This document shows, one piece after another, positions 21,783 through 33,800 of a stretch of DNA of 64,000 nt. A program made the translations under genes and the position numbers. The DNA comes from Angiostrongylus vasorum (taxonomy: Eukaryota; Nematoda; Chromadorea; Rhabditida; Metastrongylidae): the NCBI GenBank assembly GCA_018806985.1, contig JADANN010000309.1, positions 310,001 through 374,000 on the forward strand, written 5' to 3'. Within the stretch, counting starts at the first letter, position 1, and every line of letters begins with the position of its first letter. A model generated the notes under the pieces. It was given only the letters and a program-made list of their open reading frames with translations. It did no database searches and had not been told where the DNA came from.

Positions 21783-24700
21783 TTAAGATTCAGCTCCATT
21801 AGCTCGTTCTAACACCACTTGGATCCCTTCAAAGTTGCCGCGAACATTTCTGATGGCTTTATCTAGTCTCATCTGGATTGCCTTTGTCGATGCAATGAAA
21901 CTATCCTTGTACCTAAAAATCACTTGATAACGACACTTTCATTTCCAATGACACTTCTAATTCCTCAAGAAAAAAAACAAACATGTAGGCTTGAAATAAA
22001 TAGTCAGTCTCACCTCCAATTAAGATGTGCATGTGGTGTTCCGCAAAGAGCTTTGTCCCAGTACCCGTCAACAATTGGAGAGTGCCACCGAGCAAACCTC
22101 ATCTTGTCCCTCCTCCTAGTAGTTTTCTATTTGTTATACAAGCCGAATTTCTAACGTGAATTTCAAACCTTGGAATATATGAACTGGAATATATACCTCT
22201 TCTGCCAACCATGCAATATAAAATCTTTATCACACCAAACAGAATTCGTTAACCAACCATCGCGAGCCCATGCTGTTCCTTTTTGCAAGATGAGGATATG
22301 TTGCAATGAGCTTGAAGCTAGGATCAGTTGCATACAGACCTCATATATCGACAAGGAATCGTAATCTTTAGCAGTCGCCCAGAAACTTCCACAACGTTTG
22401 CGTGAGTTTTCTTGAACAGGTAGTTCGTACGAAACAATGGCGCTATGAAGTGCTCCATTGTCAGATCCGTGAAAACTGCTAGGCAGTTTGTACTCGTAAT
22501 CGCTCCAGTGAATTAAGAAATTCCGTGAATAATTAGATTTTCTGGAAAACAAAGGTTGGCAAAATGTGGATAGTTCAACGCCATCGAATATTTCAAAAAA
22601 CTAAGCAGAGGTTTTTAATATCTACACTTGATTGTACTTTACTTCATTTAAATATATTTCGTTAGTAACTATGACAGTTCTCCCAACGGTTTATCTCCTC
22701 AGCGTAGTTGGGAGGTGTTCCTGGGTGTCGGACTGCGGTGTACAGCGGAGGTTCGTCCACCCAGCAGTGTCCCCCAGAATGAGGAGGCAGGCTTTCCCAT
22801 CTGGAATCCCAGCTAAGAGTAAACTAGTACCAGGAATCACCACCGTGTACCAAACTAGTTGAATGGTAGCAAACCTCCCTCTGGTCCACAGCAACGGCTT
22901 GGGGTGGCGACGACCTGAGGAAGGCTTCATTTAGGCTGACCTCGCGACTCCAAAAACCACAATGGCTAAACCAGCAAATCTCCAGAGAATGGAAATTATG
23001 TTGAGTTCTGCATAATCAATGAAGACGGGCCATTCGTGTGCAAGTAAGTATTGTGACATTATAATCGCAATGGTTTATCCCGCAATGGTTTATCCATTCA
23101 TCATACTTCAGTGGTGTTTATTGGTGTTGTACACCGAAGTAAAGCAGGATTCACCACTAAATCAGAATCACTCAAGCTGCAACAGAGTTTGAAATCCTCA
23201 TATGGAAGTCCAGCTAAAACCAAAGCAATGTCATCAAACACCGTAGTACTTCTAGTAACCACTAAAAAAAAATGACACACCTTCCTCCAGTTGACAACGG
23301 CCGGCGTGCTGAACAAGCTTTAGCACGGCTACGTTGAGATTTGAGGAAAATAAAATCTAACCCGACCAGAAAAATATCGGCCATATATGGAGATTACGAT
23401 GAATACCGAACAGCAGGAATACAGCCACAGATCCAGAACTATATGACCTCAATCGGATTTGTACAGTGTTCATTTGGAGGTGTCCAATCATACCCACTTC
23501 TACAATCCCATATGACAACACGTACTCAGAAGGGAACAACAAAGCACCCCTAGTATGTTAATATTTCCAAAGAAAAACTATCACAAATATCGCTCGGCTT
23601 CGTTGTTGAGCGTGCTCTACAATCCCTTCATGAAGATTATCGTAATCCATATATCAAGAACTTCAGATGAAGCTCAACCAATCCAGCAAGAAGGATTTCG
23701 ACAGAAACGATACTGCACATACTTACTCCAAGTTTTTGCTATTGTGATAGAATTCTGGTAGGAATACTAGCAACCCCTTGTCTACAATGAAAGCATAACA
23801 TTCTAACTTGTCCAGAATAAAAGCCCAACTTTTGGCGACAATGAAAAAGGGTTAAACAGTGTCGAAAAGAAGGCCTTGACTACTAAATGGATTTGTCTCA
23901 GCTACGTAGCACGAAAATGCTGTCCTCCCATAAAATCATTACTACCTCAAAAGAAATAGTTGTCCTATAAGGCGACACTATTCTGTCGAAGCTTTTCACA
24001 GAACCATTATATTGACCAATGGAGTCTCATTAGTGGGCCGGAAAACGCATATGCATTGATAAAAGATACTTGTCCAATTGGCGCTGTAAACAAAAAAGAC
24101 GAAAGCATCGCAAATAAGTTGCAAAGAAGAGACCAGTCCAAGAAAAATCAATACATCTCTTATGATTGTTTAGCTTAAAGGGAATTGTTACAAAAATTCT
24201 ATTCGGTAAAGTAAACGAACTAAAGAAATATGCTGGCTAATCATTCCCAGGCTAAGTAAGAGTCGGTTTAGTAAAATTCATAAGAAGCTCATGACGAAAT
24301 AGCAAACAAACTAACCCAACATTTCCTTGATTACAAAATTAGAGCAGCACGGGTCACGTTCAGACCACTCAGAGGACCTATTTATCAACTAGTGGACACA
24401 AAAGCGATCCTCGCAGCGTTCTGCTGCTGCACGGCTAAAAGTGGATTGACACTTCAAGCACATCGTTTTCTGAACTACCCGAAGAGCGCTTGAAGCAAGT
24501 CTCCAGAAAAAAAATGTTAGCACACAACATCAAGCTGGTCCCTGCAATTCAAACCTTTGAAAATTATCAGGTTTTCGAGACTGAGAGGAAGAGGAGTAGG
24601 AACAGATGAAATGAACTGCAACAGGAGGTAAGCGTTCTCTAAGAGATTCATATACAGAAACGCTAGGCAAGCAAGACATAACAGCGGCCTGCTCTTTGAA

Positions 24701-27510
24701 TGTCCTGTTGAAAGAGTGTCTCAATGAGTGGGCCAAGTGACAAAACTGAGAGTGAGTGAGACAGAGGATCCGAATTCCCAATGTATGTCGCAGATCACTA
24801 AACATTGACGCTGTTTTATACTCCACGACGTCAAAAACCGTGAGCACAGTACACGATCCGTCCTATGTATAAGCCGTTAGCGACTGAGTCCCAGGACATA
24901 TTAGGACCACAACAAGAATACTGACTCAGGACAGGTACCAAATATTACCTCAGTCGGTTGTTTTGCATTTTAAATATATTACATTACTTGAATACCTGGA
25001 TGGCCCAGCTTTACTGGTTGTGCGGAACCCAGCATAATCTCCACTTTTCGGAGTTTTGCTGGCTTAGCCATTGTTTCTCTGGAGTCCCGAGGTCAGCCTG
25101 GCCAAATTTTGCTCCAGGTCGTCACCACCACAGGCAGCCACTGCCCTTATGGATCAGAGGGAGATTTGCTACCATGTCACTAGTTTGGTACCAGGACAGT
25201 GAAGAATCCTGGTGTTGGTTTATTCTTAGTTGGGCTTCCTGATGGAAACGTCGGATTTATTCTCGGCTTGGGAGACCTTGTCAGGGGGAGGAATCCTCCC
25301 GCTTTACATCGCAGCCCGACAACCAGGAATACTTCCCCAGTCACGATGATGCGGTAAACCGTTGGACGGAATAGATTACATCGCATATATGTATACAAAC
25401 CGGATAAGGTAAGAACCAGCCATGACTTCATGATTGAATATCCTATTATAAAAGACGACATGAACTGCTGGATCACTAGGAATGTACTCTTCAATCAAAT
25501 GGTTTGGATTTATGACAGCCATATCCGCATCCAAAAACAGGAACCACTCCTCCGGCCATGCAAACATCAGATGGGCTACAACACAGTGACGTTGGAACAT
25601 GAACTGAAATGCCATAGAATCTATTGAATGAACAATCTAACAGTTATCAGAAATAACTCAAGGCGTTGAGTGATTACTCCACTGTCCTGAACTCACATCA
25701 TTTTGAGGACAAGTGCGAAACAAAGTGGCGTTTTCCTCAACAACAATTAGGTGTAGCGGATAGCGATGGTGCAGGGCATAGCATTCCACGGTGTCTTGTG
25801 CCTCTCTGTACTGTTCTTTGTTCGAAGCATACTGCACCACAACCACAATTGATATCGCTATCTTGGCACCTGATAAAAAATATGGTCTGTGTATGACAGA
25901 AAAGTGAATAAAAAAACGAAAGACGACGAAAAATACTGACATCATAAGACGATAAATAAGTGGGTGTCACTAGTAGGATCCTACTACCGATGACGACTTG
26001 GAATCAAACCCAATCCCACATGACTATGCGATCTAATTATTCATATGTTCAAGCAGTTCCTAGCTATACCGACGGCTATATCTGTTATGTAGCGCAGTAG
26101 TCCAAGGCGCCTTGCAATATACATGGGATCGATGCGGCCTGCCCTCCAGGGTCAAGTCTTCCAACCCTCCGGGGTCGGCAAATTAGTAGCGAACTTGCCT
26201 GTGGAAGGTTAACAGTACTGAGTCGATACATCGGTAGGTCACCGCTAGTCATTCTAAAGGCCAAATATGAATCCAATCATCTTTGGCGATGCTTAGTGAA
26301 GTCGAATGCTTGCTGCATCCCTCAGGAACTGATCAACGCCGAGACCTTTACCCTCCATCATTTCATCAATGGTATAACTAGACTGGTCTCGTTTTTTACC
26401 TTATCTTGCCTTTGCTTTTTTTCTTTTATATTGTCTTGATTGCGCAATATTTTACTTTTTTATTTTCTGCCTTCTATACTTTTCATGGCAGGTTATTACG
26501 CGAAATACAACCACAAGATTGCTGAGATATTTGCAAAATTCCGGACCGCAGGTGTTTGCGGTGGGGAACGAACGCGCTATTGTCTTTTCCGGGGAGTAAG
26601 CGTTCACCACCACACCATGCGTGTCCTTCGTTTCGCCTGTCTCTCAGCTAGTTCTACCGATCAGTGTCATCAGCAATCATCCGTCAACGGGATTGATCTG
26701 GGGAGCCCAAACTGGCAACGAACCTAATTAAGCTGAGGCTGTAGTTATAATCACAATCTTAACCCTTTTGTTTAATGCCTACTCTTTTTAATGGCAGAGT
26801 ATGTTGCGAAATATTACTTCTATAATGGTGAACGCGTTACTCCCTGAAAGGACAATAGCGCGTTCGTTCTCCACCCCAGACACCTGCGGTCCGGAGTTTT
26901 GCAAATATCTCAGCAATCTTGTGGTTGTCTTGATTGCGTCATTAACTTTATTCTAATTCCCACCCCACACTCTTTATGGGCGCGTGTAGCGCAGTGGTCG
27001 GAAGCACCCTGCAATACACATGAGATCGATCCCCACAGGGTCACCAAGCCTTCCATACTTCTGGGGTCGGCAAATTGATACAAGTGTGGTAGGATAGCAG
27101 CCTTCGCTCAATACATCGGTAGGCCACCGATAGTCACTGTAGAGGCCAGATATGCATTCAATCACCACCAAACGATGCTTAAAGAAGTCGAATGCATGGC
27201 GCATCCCTCAGGGATTGACCAACGCCAAAAGCTTTATCCTTTATCCTCTTTATACCTGTCATACCGCTCTATTGTCCAGGTACATAACATAATATGAATA
27301 AGTTACAGTGGTCAACACGAAGAAAGACATGATACCTCTCCTAATCTGGATCGGAATAGATACTTCGTGTCCATAATAATTCATAAAAGCAATGAAAGCA
27401 GTTCCGACATTTACTTCTTCAACGATGGTAAGTGATAGCACAATTAATAGACAAACGATAAATCTGAGATGTCTATGCCGGGTAACAATGAAAAGCGCCT
27501 GGATACGCAT
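21783..27510 (-). CDS. DUF273 glycosyltransferase-like type II membrane protein
   Basis: Five exons: 27415-27510, 25697-25861, 25401-25603, 22197-22541 and 21783-21912. Phases agree throughout and encode about 312 residues. Exon 1 gives a short basic N-terminus then a hydrophobic anchor ([16 protein letters not shown], about residues 15-30), as expected for a Golgi or secretory type II protein. The catalytic-like core is [11 protein letters not shown] then [15 protein letters not shown], with a DxD-type motif at residues 112-114, followed by [17 protein letters not shown]. Later motifs are [11 protein letters not shown] and [11 protein letters not shown]. This order is characteristic of the nematode-expanded DUF273 family, whose substrate is unknown to me. 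The start lies 359 bp after the CERT stop on the same strand, with a TTTAG acceptor 23 nt before the ATG. Its third intron carries RTE and repeat C insertions. Confidence 0.85.
22678..23045 (+). repeat. Dispersed repeat family C copy
   Basis: Contains GGGAGGTGTTCCTGGGTGTC, GGAATCCCAGCTAAGAG and CCTCTGGTCCACAGCAACG in the family C order. Within a DUF273 gene intron, antisense to it. Confidence 0.75.
23330..24200 (+). mobile_element. Decayed RTE-type LINE (RT fragment)
   Basis: At 23,575-23,700 the plus strand reads [15 protein letters not shown], then [18 protein letters not shown]. This matches the NYRPISLLSVLYK ... DEAQP.EQAGFR segment of RTE reverse transcriptase. The catalytic YADD region is not seen. 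Frames around it are broken. Located in an intron of the DUF273 gene. Confidence 0.7.
24985..25372 (-). repeat. Dispersed repeat family C copy
   Basis: Reverse-orientation copy (CCTGGATGGCCCAGC, TTGGGCTTCCTGATGG, GATGCGGTAAACCGTTGG). It lies in the same DUF273 intron and abuts the 25401-25603 exon by about 30 bp. Confidence 0.75.
26085..26362 (+). mobile_element. tRNA-derived SINE, family B
   Basis: The head TATGTAGCGCAGTAGTCC is followed by GGCGCCTTGCAATATACATG and GGGATCGATG, and the body by CGATACATCGGTAGG and AACGCCGAGACC. It lies in an intron of the DUF273 gene. Confidence 0.7.
26440..26925. repeat. TTTATTTACTGCC-family inverted repeat copy
   Basis: Holds TTCCGGACCGCAGGTGTTTG with TGCTGAGATATTTGCAAAA, and an inverted partner at 26,825-26,925 (ACGCGTTACTCCCTG, CACCTGCGGTCCGGAG). 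It is the same arrangement as 404-985. Located in a DUF273 gene intron. Confidence 0.6.
26981..27246 (+). mobile_element. tRNA-derived SINE, family B
   Basis: The head CGCGTGTAGCGCAGTGGTCG is followed by CACATGAGATCGATCCCC (B-box region), then CGGTAGGCCACCG, AGAAGTCGAATGCATGGCGC and CTTTATCCTTTATCC at the 3' end. Confidence 0.8.
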
Positions 27511-27868
27511 TCACTTGTCTCCCAGACACAGCCTAAACATTGGTATTATCCCGCTGATTAACTACAATGATAATTATTATGAGGGAAGTTTCACTTCGAA
27601 TGACGAAGATAAGCTAACCGTTATTACACCATAAATCACAATTATTCATTATATTAAGTAGGCAACAAAGTTCTCGAAGGATCACAGTTTTAAGATAAAT
27701 CAATCAAAACGATGCGAAATGCAATTACGGGACTATCATTAATATTTTAGTAATCTTAAAAATATACTAGATATGCATCAAGAAGTGCTAGCAAGAAGGC
27801 TTTAAAAGAGAAATAGAAGTTGAGAAAACAACAGTCATAACTGTTCGATAATAAACCAAGCGAACAAA

Positions 27869-30800
27869 CTACATGCACACTGGCTTGCCTTTGACATTTT
27901 TAAGTACATAGTCAGTGAAAGTTCGCAGAAATTTGGGGTACTCCTTCTTGTACACATGCCGCAATGCGGTTGTTGGCACCCATCCTCCTGGATGAACTAA
28001 AACGACTACTATAATGACAGATTGAATAAACTGCTGATTTATCCATTTGAAGAAATATGAGGGAAGAGACTACTTGGATACTTGTATGAGCCATTGGTTG
28101 TGCGGGCCCCAGAATGATCTCCCTTTTTCCGGAGTTTTGCTGCTTTAGCCATTGTGGTTCCTTGGAAGGAATGAATCCCCTCACCGTATATCGCATCTCG
28201 ACATCCAGGAACACCTCACAGCAACGATGAGGACCGTTGGGAGGAAGGAAGAGACTATCAACAAACATGAAAAGCATTGATACCCAGCATAACTGTGAAC
28301 TGTACTTGCCTTGTGAAACGTAGATAATATTACACAAAATGTTGTCACGAGAAACCTCTTCAGTTGTCTTAAGATCTTTAATCACAGTTTCGCATATCAT
28401 TGAAACCGTAAGACCAACACGAACACTCGAAGAGGCGACCTAAATATAACATGTACAAAGTGGAATGTCAAACCGCTTAACGATACAGTTTTTTATATAG
28501 TTTTTTTAGGAACATAGTTTAAGTAGGCTGGGAGGTTGTAACAATAAATATGAGACATTTTGGCTTCCCTCGAAACAATAACACATTACTGCAAACGGCC
28601 ACATGTTTTCTAAGAGATAATATTTCTGAATAATACAATTTCAAAATGCGCGTGTGGCGCAGTGGTTCCAGGCGCCATCGCGACACGCACGTGGAGTCGA
28701 TCCCCGAGCCCACGGCCCACCAAGCCTTCCATTCCTCCGGGGTCGGCAAATCGGTACCAGACTTGTCTAGGGGGATAGCAGCACTGGCTGGATACATCGG
28801 TAGGCCACCGCGAGCCATTGTAAAGGTAAGGCCAAATATGCATTCAATCACCTCCAACGATACTTAATGAAGCCGAATGCATGGCGCATCTCCCGCGGAA
28901 TGATCAACGCCGAGAGCTTTTCCTTTATCCTTTAATACAATTTCAAAATCTGCTTACAGGAACATCCGGCCGTGTTACATCCTTGTTACACACGATATAA
29001 AGATCATGTGCCTCTTTACTCTTCAACTCATCCACTCTGCGAATATGTGAAACAAACAACGATTCACGAGATGCTGCTGGCCAGACCTTAATATGGAAAA
29101 TAGGAAATTTCGTGAGCATTGCTAATGCCGTGGAGTTCTAGATACGCGCATGAAAGGTTGATTATTGAGGATATCACAGTTTTCTAACAGAAGAAATATC
29201 ATTCGTTCTATTGTTCTCGTTTTCCAAATACAGGCTTCGACAAAAAGTGACAAAAACACGATTTTTGGGGCCCACAAAATCAGGATTTCATCTTGGTAGA
29301 ATAAAAGATACTGCATGTTATTGGTGAAAAACTGTATATCCCAATGGTCTACATCTCAATTAATAAATGCTACGTTGAGCTCATAGATGCTAGTTTAAAG
29401 TCGAAAGCACCCATTAATTACACACCATTTGAGTGGATATCAACACACGTCGCATCCTAAGTGGTAACGGTAAAAACTTTACGGTTACCCTATATGAAGA
29501 TATCCCAGTTTTACTAGTCATCATCAAATAACTCATAATTAAAGGATCGTCGTATATGAGGTTGAGGCTAGTCGCTTACTGTTTTATGTTTTTGGTGCAA
29601 AACCATGGTGTCACGACTGATCCTTTCAACAACACACATTCCATTTAATGTATGGTCCCACTCCATCTTGTACTTGTCATCGAAGAAGTAGTGCATGAAT
29701 TCAAGAGCTGTCACTCCCTTCACTTGGTGAACTGCTTTAAGTGGATCTACAGGCAATCCTCCATCAACAGTTTCTTCTCGAGTGTACATCTTCATTGCAC
29801 CATCTTCGGCAAAAAGGGTCCAAACATTTTCTTCAACACCAGCAAGAGCGTATCTGAGCTGCTCTTTCGTTAAATTATCTATCAAGTCGTAATAGGAGTG
29901 GGTATTCGGAATTAAAACATTGTCGTAATCTCCAAATAGAAGTGTCTGTAATTATGGAAAATCAAGAAGCAGTGATTCTAAGTAGATCCCAAGAATGAAA
30001 GAATGCAACTATGCAACTAACTCGACTAGGTTTCTGTTCATTTTCTCGCACGTCTCGGACGAAGTTTACGGTCATAGGGTTTTCAGATGAATGAGACTGG
30101 TGTTCCATAGCTTCTTCAGCACTATCAAATGACAAAGATGAATGTTCATCAGCGTCGTGCCACTCATCGCCACAATCACTTGTCTGCAGATAAAATGTTC
30201 CATGACTTCTGATAACAGCATAATTACGAGAAATTTACAGATCGTACAGCTCCAAAAACGATCACACTGAGCTTTTCAAATGCCAAGATGGTAATAACCC
30301 AGGAAGTCTCTATATGGATACGAAGCATACTAATGGCTATTTATCAATACTAATGCGGAATGTAGCAAATCTTTTGTGATGTGTGAAGGAAATATGCGAA
30401 TAATGAACAGAAACTTCTTATATGTACGAAGTGCTTATGACGCCAGAATTTCAAAAACTTCGCTTCACTTAAGACCTGCAGCCTCTAGCCATGCAAACAA
30501 ACGCTATAACTACAAAAGAGTACCATGAGAAGAACAGTCAACCTTTCAGCACCGCAAAGCTTAGTCATGTTCGACGACAAGAGGTCGATGTGTCACCCTT
30601 ATCACACTTTGCACATTCTCAGTTATGGGACACCGTCATCCCTACTGAGTACAAGTCTATGGATCTTTTCTTATCCTTTTTTTTTCTTTATTCTTTTATC
30701 ACTTCGACTACATGAAAATATTCCAAAAATTTCGGAAGTTTTTACCAGTTTCATAGGTCACTATAATAAATCAACGCAAAACTAGCACAGGCTACCATAT

Positions 30801-33800
30801 TCCAGTATTTTTTCGCCTTCAACTTTGCATGAAAACACTCAATACTTAGCACATTTGCGACAAAACGCAGTTTTAGGTGGGAGATACGGAAGGCAATGCG
30901 TGATTTTTTTCGCCGTGCACGCTATGAACCATATATGATTCGAGCTGTCCACTCTGCCCATCCCCAAGAATGATCAAGCCCGCTTTAGCGTTCCCCTCAT
31001 CCCCTACTATTTATTGGATAAGGCGAGACATCTGTGTACCGACAGTTACTAAATGTGCCTCGTTGAATGAAAGACTGCTCAAGATCTATACTTGATTAAC
31101 ACATATATACAGGAGGAACAGCGGACTTCCCAAGCATGTTATAGAGCAGAATGTGAAAAAAAGATTCTTTTAAGAAAACACACCGTCATTTAACCTCAGT
31201 ATTCACAACATAAACTAAACTCACACCGAAGTCGAATGACAGTTGGTTTTTTAAAAAATTTGATAAACTATGTCCAAGCTAATATATGACCGATTGCTAT
31301 ATTAGTATTCTCGCCATGAAAAAGCGATCAGAACGGCTGGCAATAGACCAACAGCAGTCCTACATAAAAGGACCCGTCGACTAGGGATACTTCATTCGAG
31401 CGCCGCTCTCAAGATTATTCGACTCGATACGACTACAAAGAACCAAAACCATACGAGGAACAACTGTGAACCACCGACTCGGATCGTAGCGACTCTGAAG
31501 AAGTTTTACCTAAGGAAACATTTCTAAAACGTCCTGTTAGCTCAACAATCTAAAAAGGAGGGCCAGTGATTCAATGGAAGTGGAGTGGTATAATGGCGTC
31601 AAACTGAATGGAGAAAATGAATACTATTACGATGGCCAAGGTACACGTTGGTCTTTCTAGTTCACCTCAAGAACGTGGGTGGTCAAAAAAATGTGGCTAG
31701 AGGAGGAAACACTTGTAGGTACAAATGACCGGTAAACAAAACTAGAAGTGATATCGACGATTTCTGTTCCCCACGGTTCAGATACATACTGTTTTTCTTC
31801 TACCTGGTCACTCAAACGGGTTTCGTGAACACACGGAAAATCTAGCAGGACAATGTGCAAATAGCCGGATTGATTGAGTCAAAGAATCAAGTATAAATGC
31901 CTTTCCCAAACTTCTGCTGTTTCTACGTAAACAAGTGGCCAGGATCATAAAAAAAACCAATACTTTTTAAGAACCGGAGATGTTTTGTCTGCTTTCATAC
32001 AAATGTAGTAAAAGACACAATTCTGGTACATCTGACGTAGAACATGTCAAGTAGGCAAGGCATTAGGTGCAGTCTCTGACACAATTTTTTGTTTTTTTTG
32101 ACTAGATTACTTCAATAATACCGTCAAGAAGAGAATTGTAGGGTTCCGGAAAGCAATGGTTTTAAATCCTACGTTTAAAAAATGTACACTGCAAACGCGT
32201 AAAAACCGTAGGTTGTAAAAAAAGTTTTTGAACACAACGACTACAACATCGAAGTAAACGAAAGATTGTGAGGTTGAGTTTTGAAAACCAGTCCAGCCCT
32301 AAAGAAACTATGAAGGCACATTAGCGAATGTGCACTCGGCGAAAAGATGATAGTGTGATTCGCAGTAATCACGGATTTCAGGAATTTTAAAGCATATTTA
32401 ATCATTAAAACTGTGGGAATTGCGTATTACATAAAAAAAATTTCTTCGAGCTAATTGCCAATAATTTGGAAACTCTGTAAACGCCTAACTTCGTTCAATA
32501 TCACGAATTTTTATGAAGCTAAGTATTCAGACACTAGGGTTACATTTAGACCATTACCCTGAACAGTTTATCATCTCATAGTGGCCAGATGTCCCAAGCA
32601 ACCCTTATGGATGAAAAAAACAGCAAATAAGGCTTGCGACACTCCTCACCAGTCGTAGAACTCAACCAAAAGAATAAACTCGTCCCGAAACCAGTTTTTT
32701 GTGTGTTATTAAACAAAGCCAAAAGCATTCCTATAATGACGTCCAGCACAATATATGTGGTGGGAAAACAACCGACTGAATACGAAAGGAATAGCAAAAA
32801 GAAAAAAAAATAAACGGCAAAATAAACAGCGGGAAACAAAGTTGGTCATAGGTTAATCATGTCGTTGCAAATATGCTAAAGTACGGATCCGTAGACATTC
32901 TTTCCAGTCAAGTATGAATTGGAATCAAACCACTTCAGGGGAATACATGTTAACGATATTTTGACGGATAATGTAGATACATTATATAAACTGATGAATC
33001 GAACTTGAAATCATATCTAGCCTTTTTATTTACTGCCAATTCTTTTTATGGAAAGGTTTCATATGAAACAGAACCACTGAGATATTTGCAAAACCTGAAC
33101 CGCAGATCAGATCTGAACTTGCGATCACCCTTTCTCGCTCACGTGTTACCCACTGCACCACCGAGGCCCGTGCTTCGACTTTCTCTCATCCAATTTTTTA
33201 TTCTGACGATGCCTTCAGTAACCACCAGTCAGCGTGAATGATCTGAGAGGCACAAGTCAGCAGTGAACGCAGATAAGCTGCGGCTGCATTAAAAATCACA
33301 ATGTTTGACACCTTATTTACTGCCTATTTTTTCAACATTATATTCTTTACCACTTTTATTTCTTTTCATTGTGGTTGTATTCCACATAATACTCCGTCAT
33401 AAAAAACAACAGGCAGTAAATAAAGAGTTAAACATTGCGATTCCGACTGCTGCTTCAGTTTAACTGGGCTCAATCCCTACTTGTAATCTCCAGATCGTTC
33501 CCACTGACGGTGGTTTCTGACGACACCGCAAGGGTAACAAACTGACTACGAGGAAGACAAACCATGGTCCTCGGTGGTACAGTGGGTTGTAAGTGAACCC
33601 CCCAGAAAAAATAACCGCGGGTTGGAACCTAACCTGGGGTCCTGGTTTTGTAAAGATCTCGGTACCATTGTGGTTATAATCTTGGAAAGAATCTAGTGGT
33701 GATAAAATGTAACAACCTTGGCGATTTTTTTAACACTTAGAGACCAAAGCTAGTTCTTTGCAAACCACTGACAATTTTTCGATAAAGAACTCTTGAGGAG

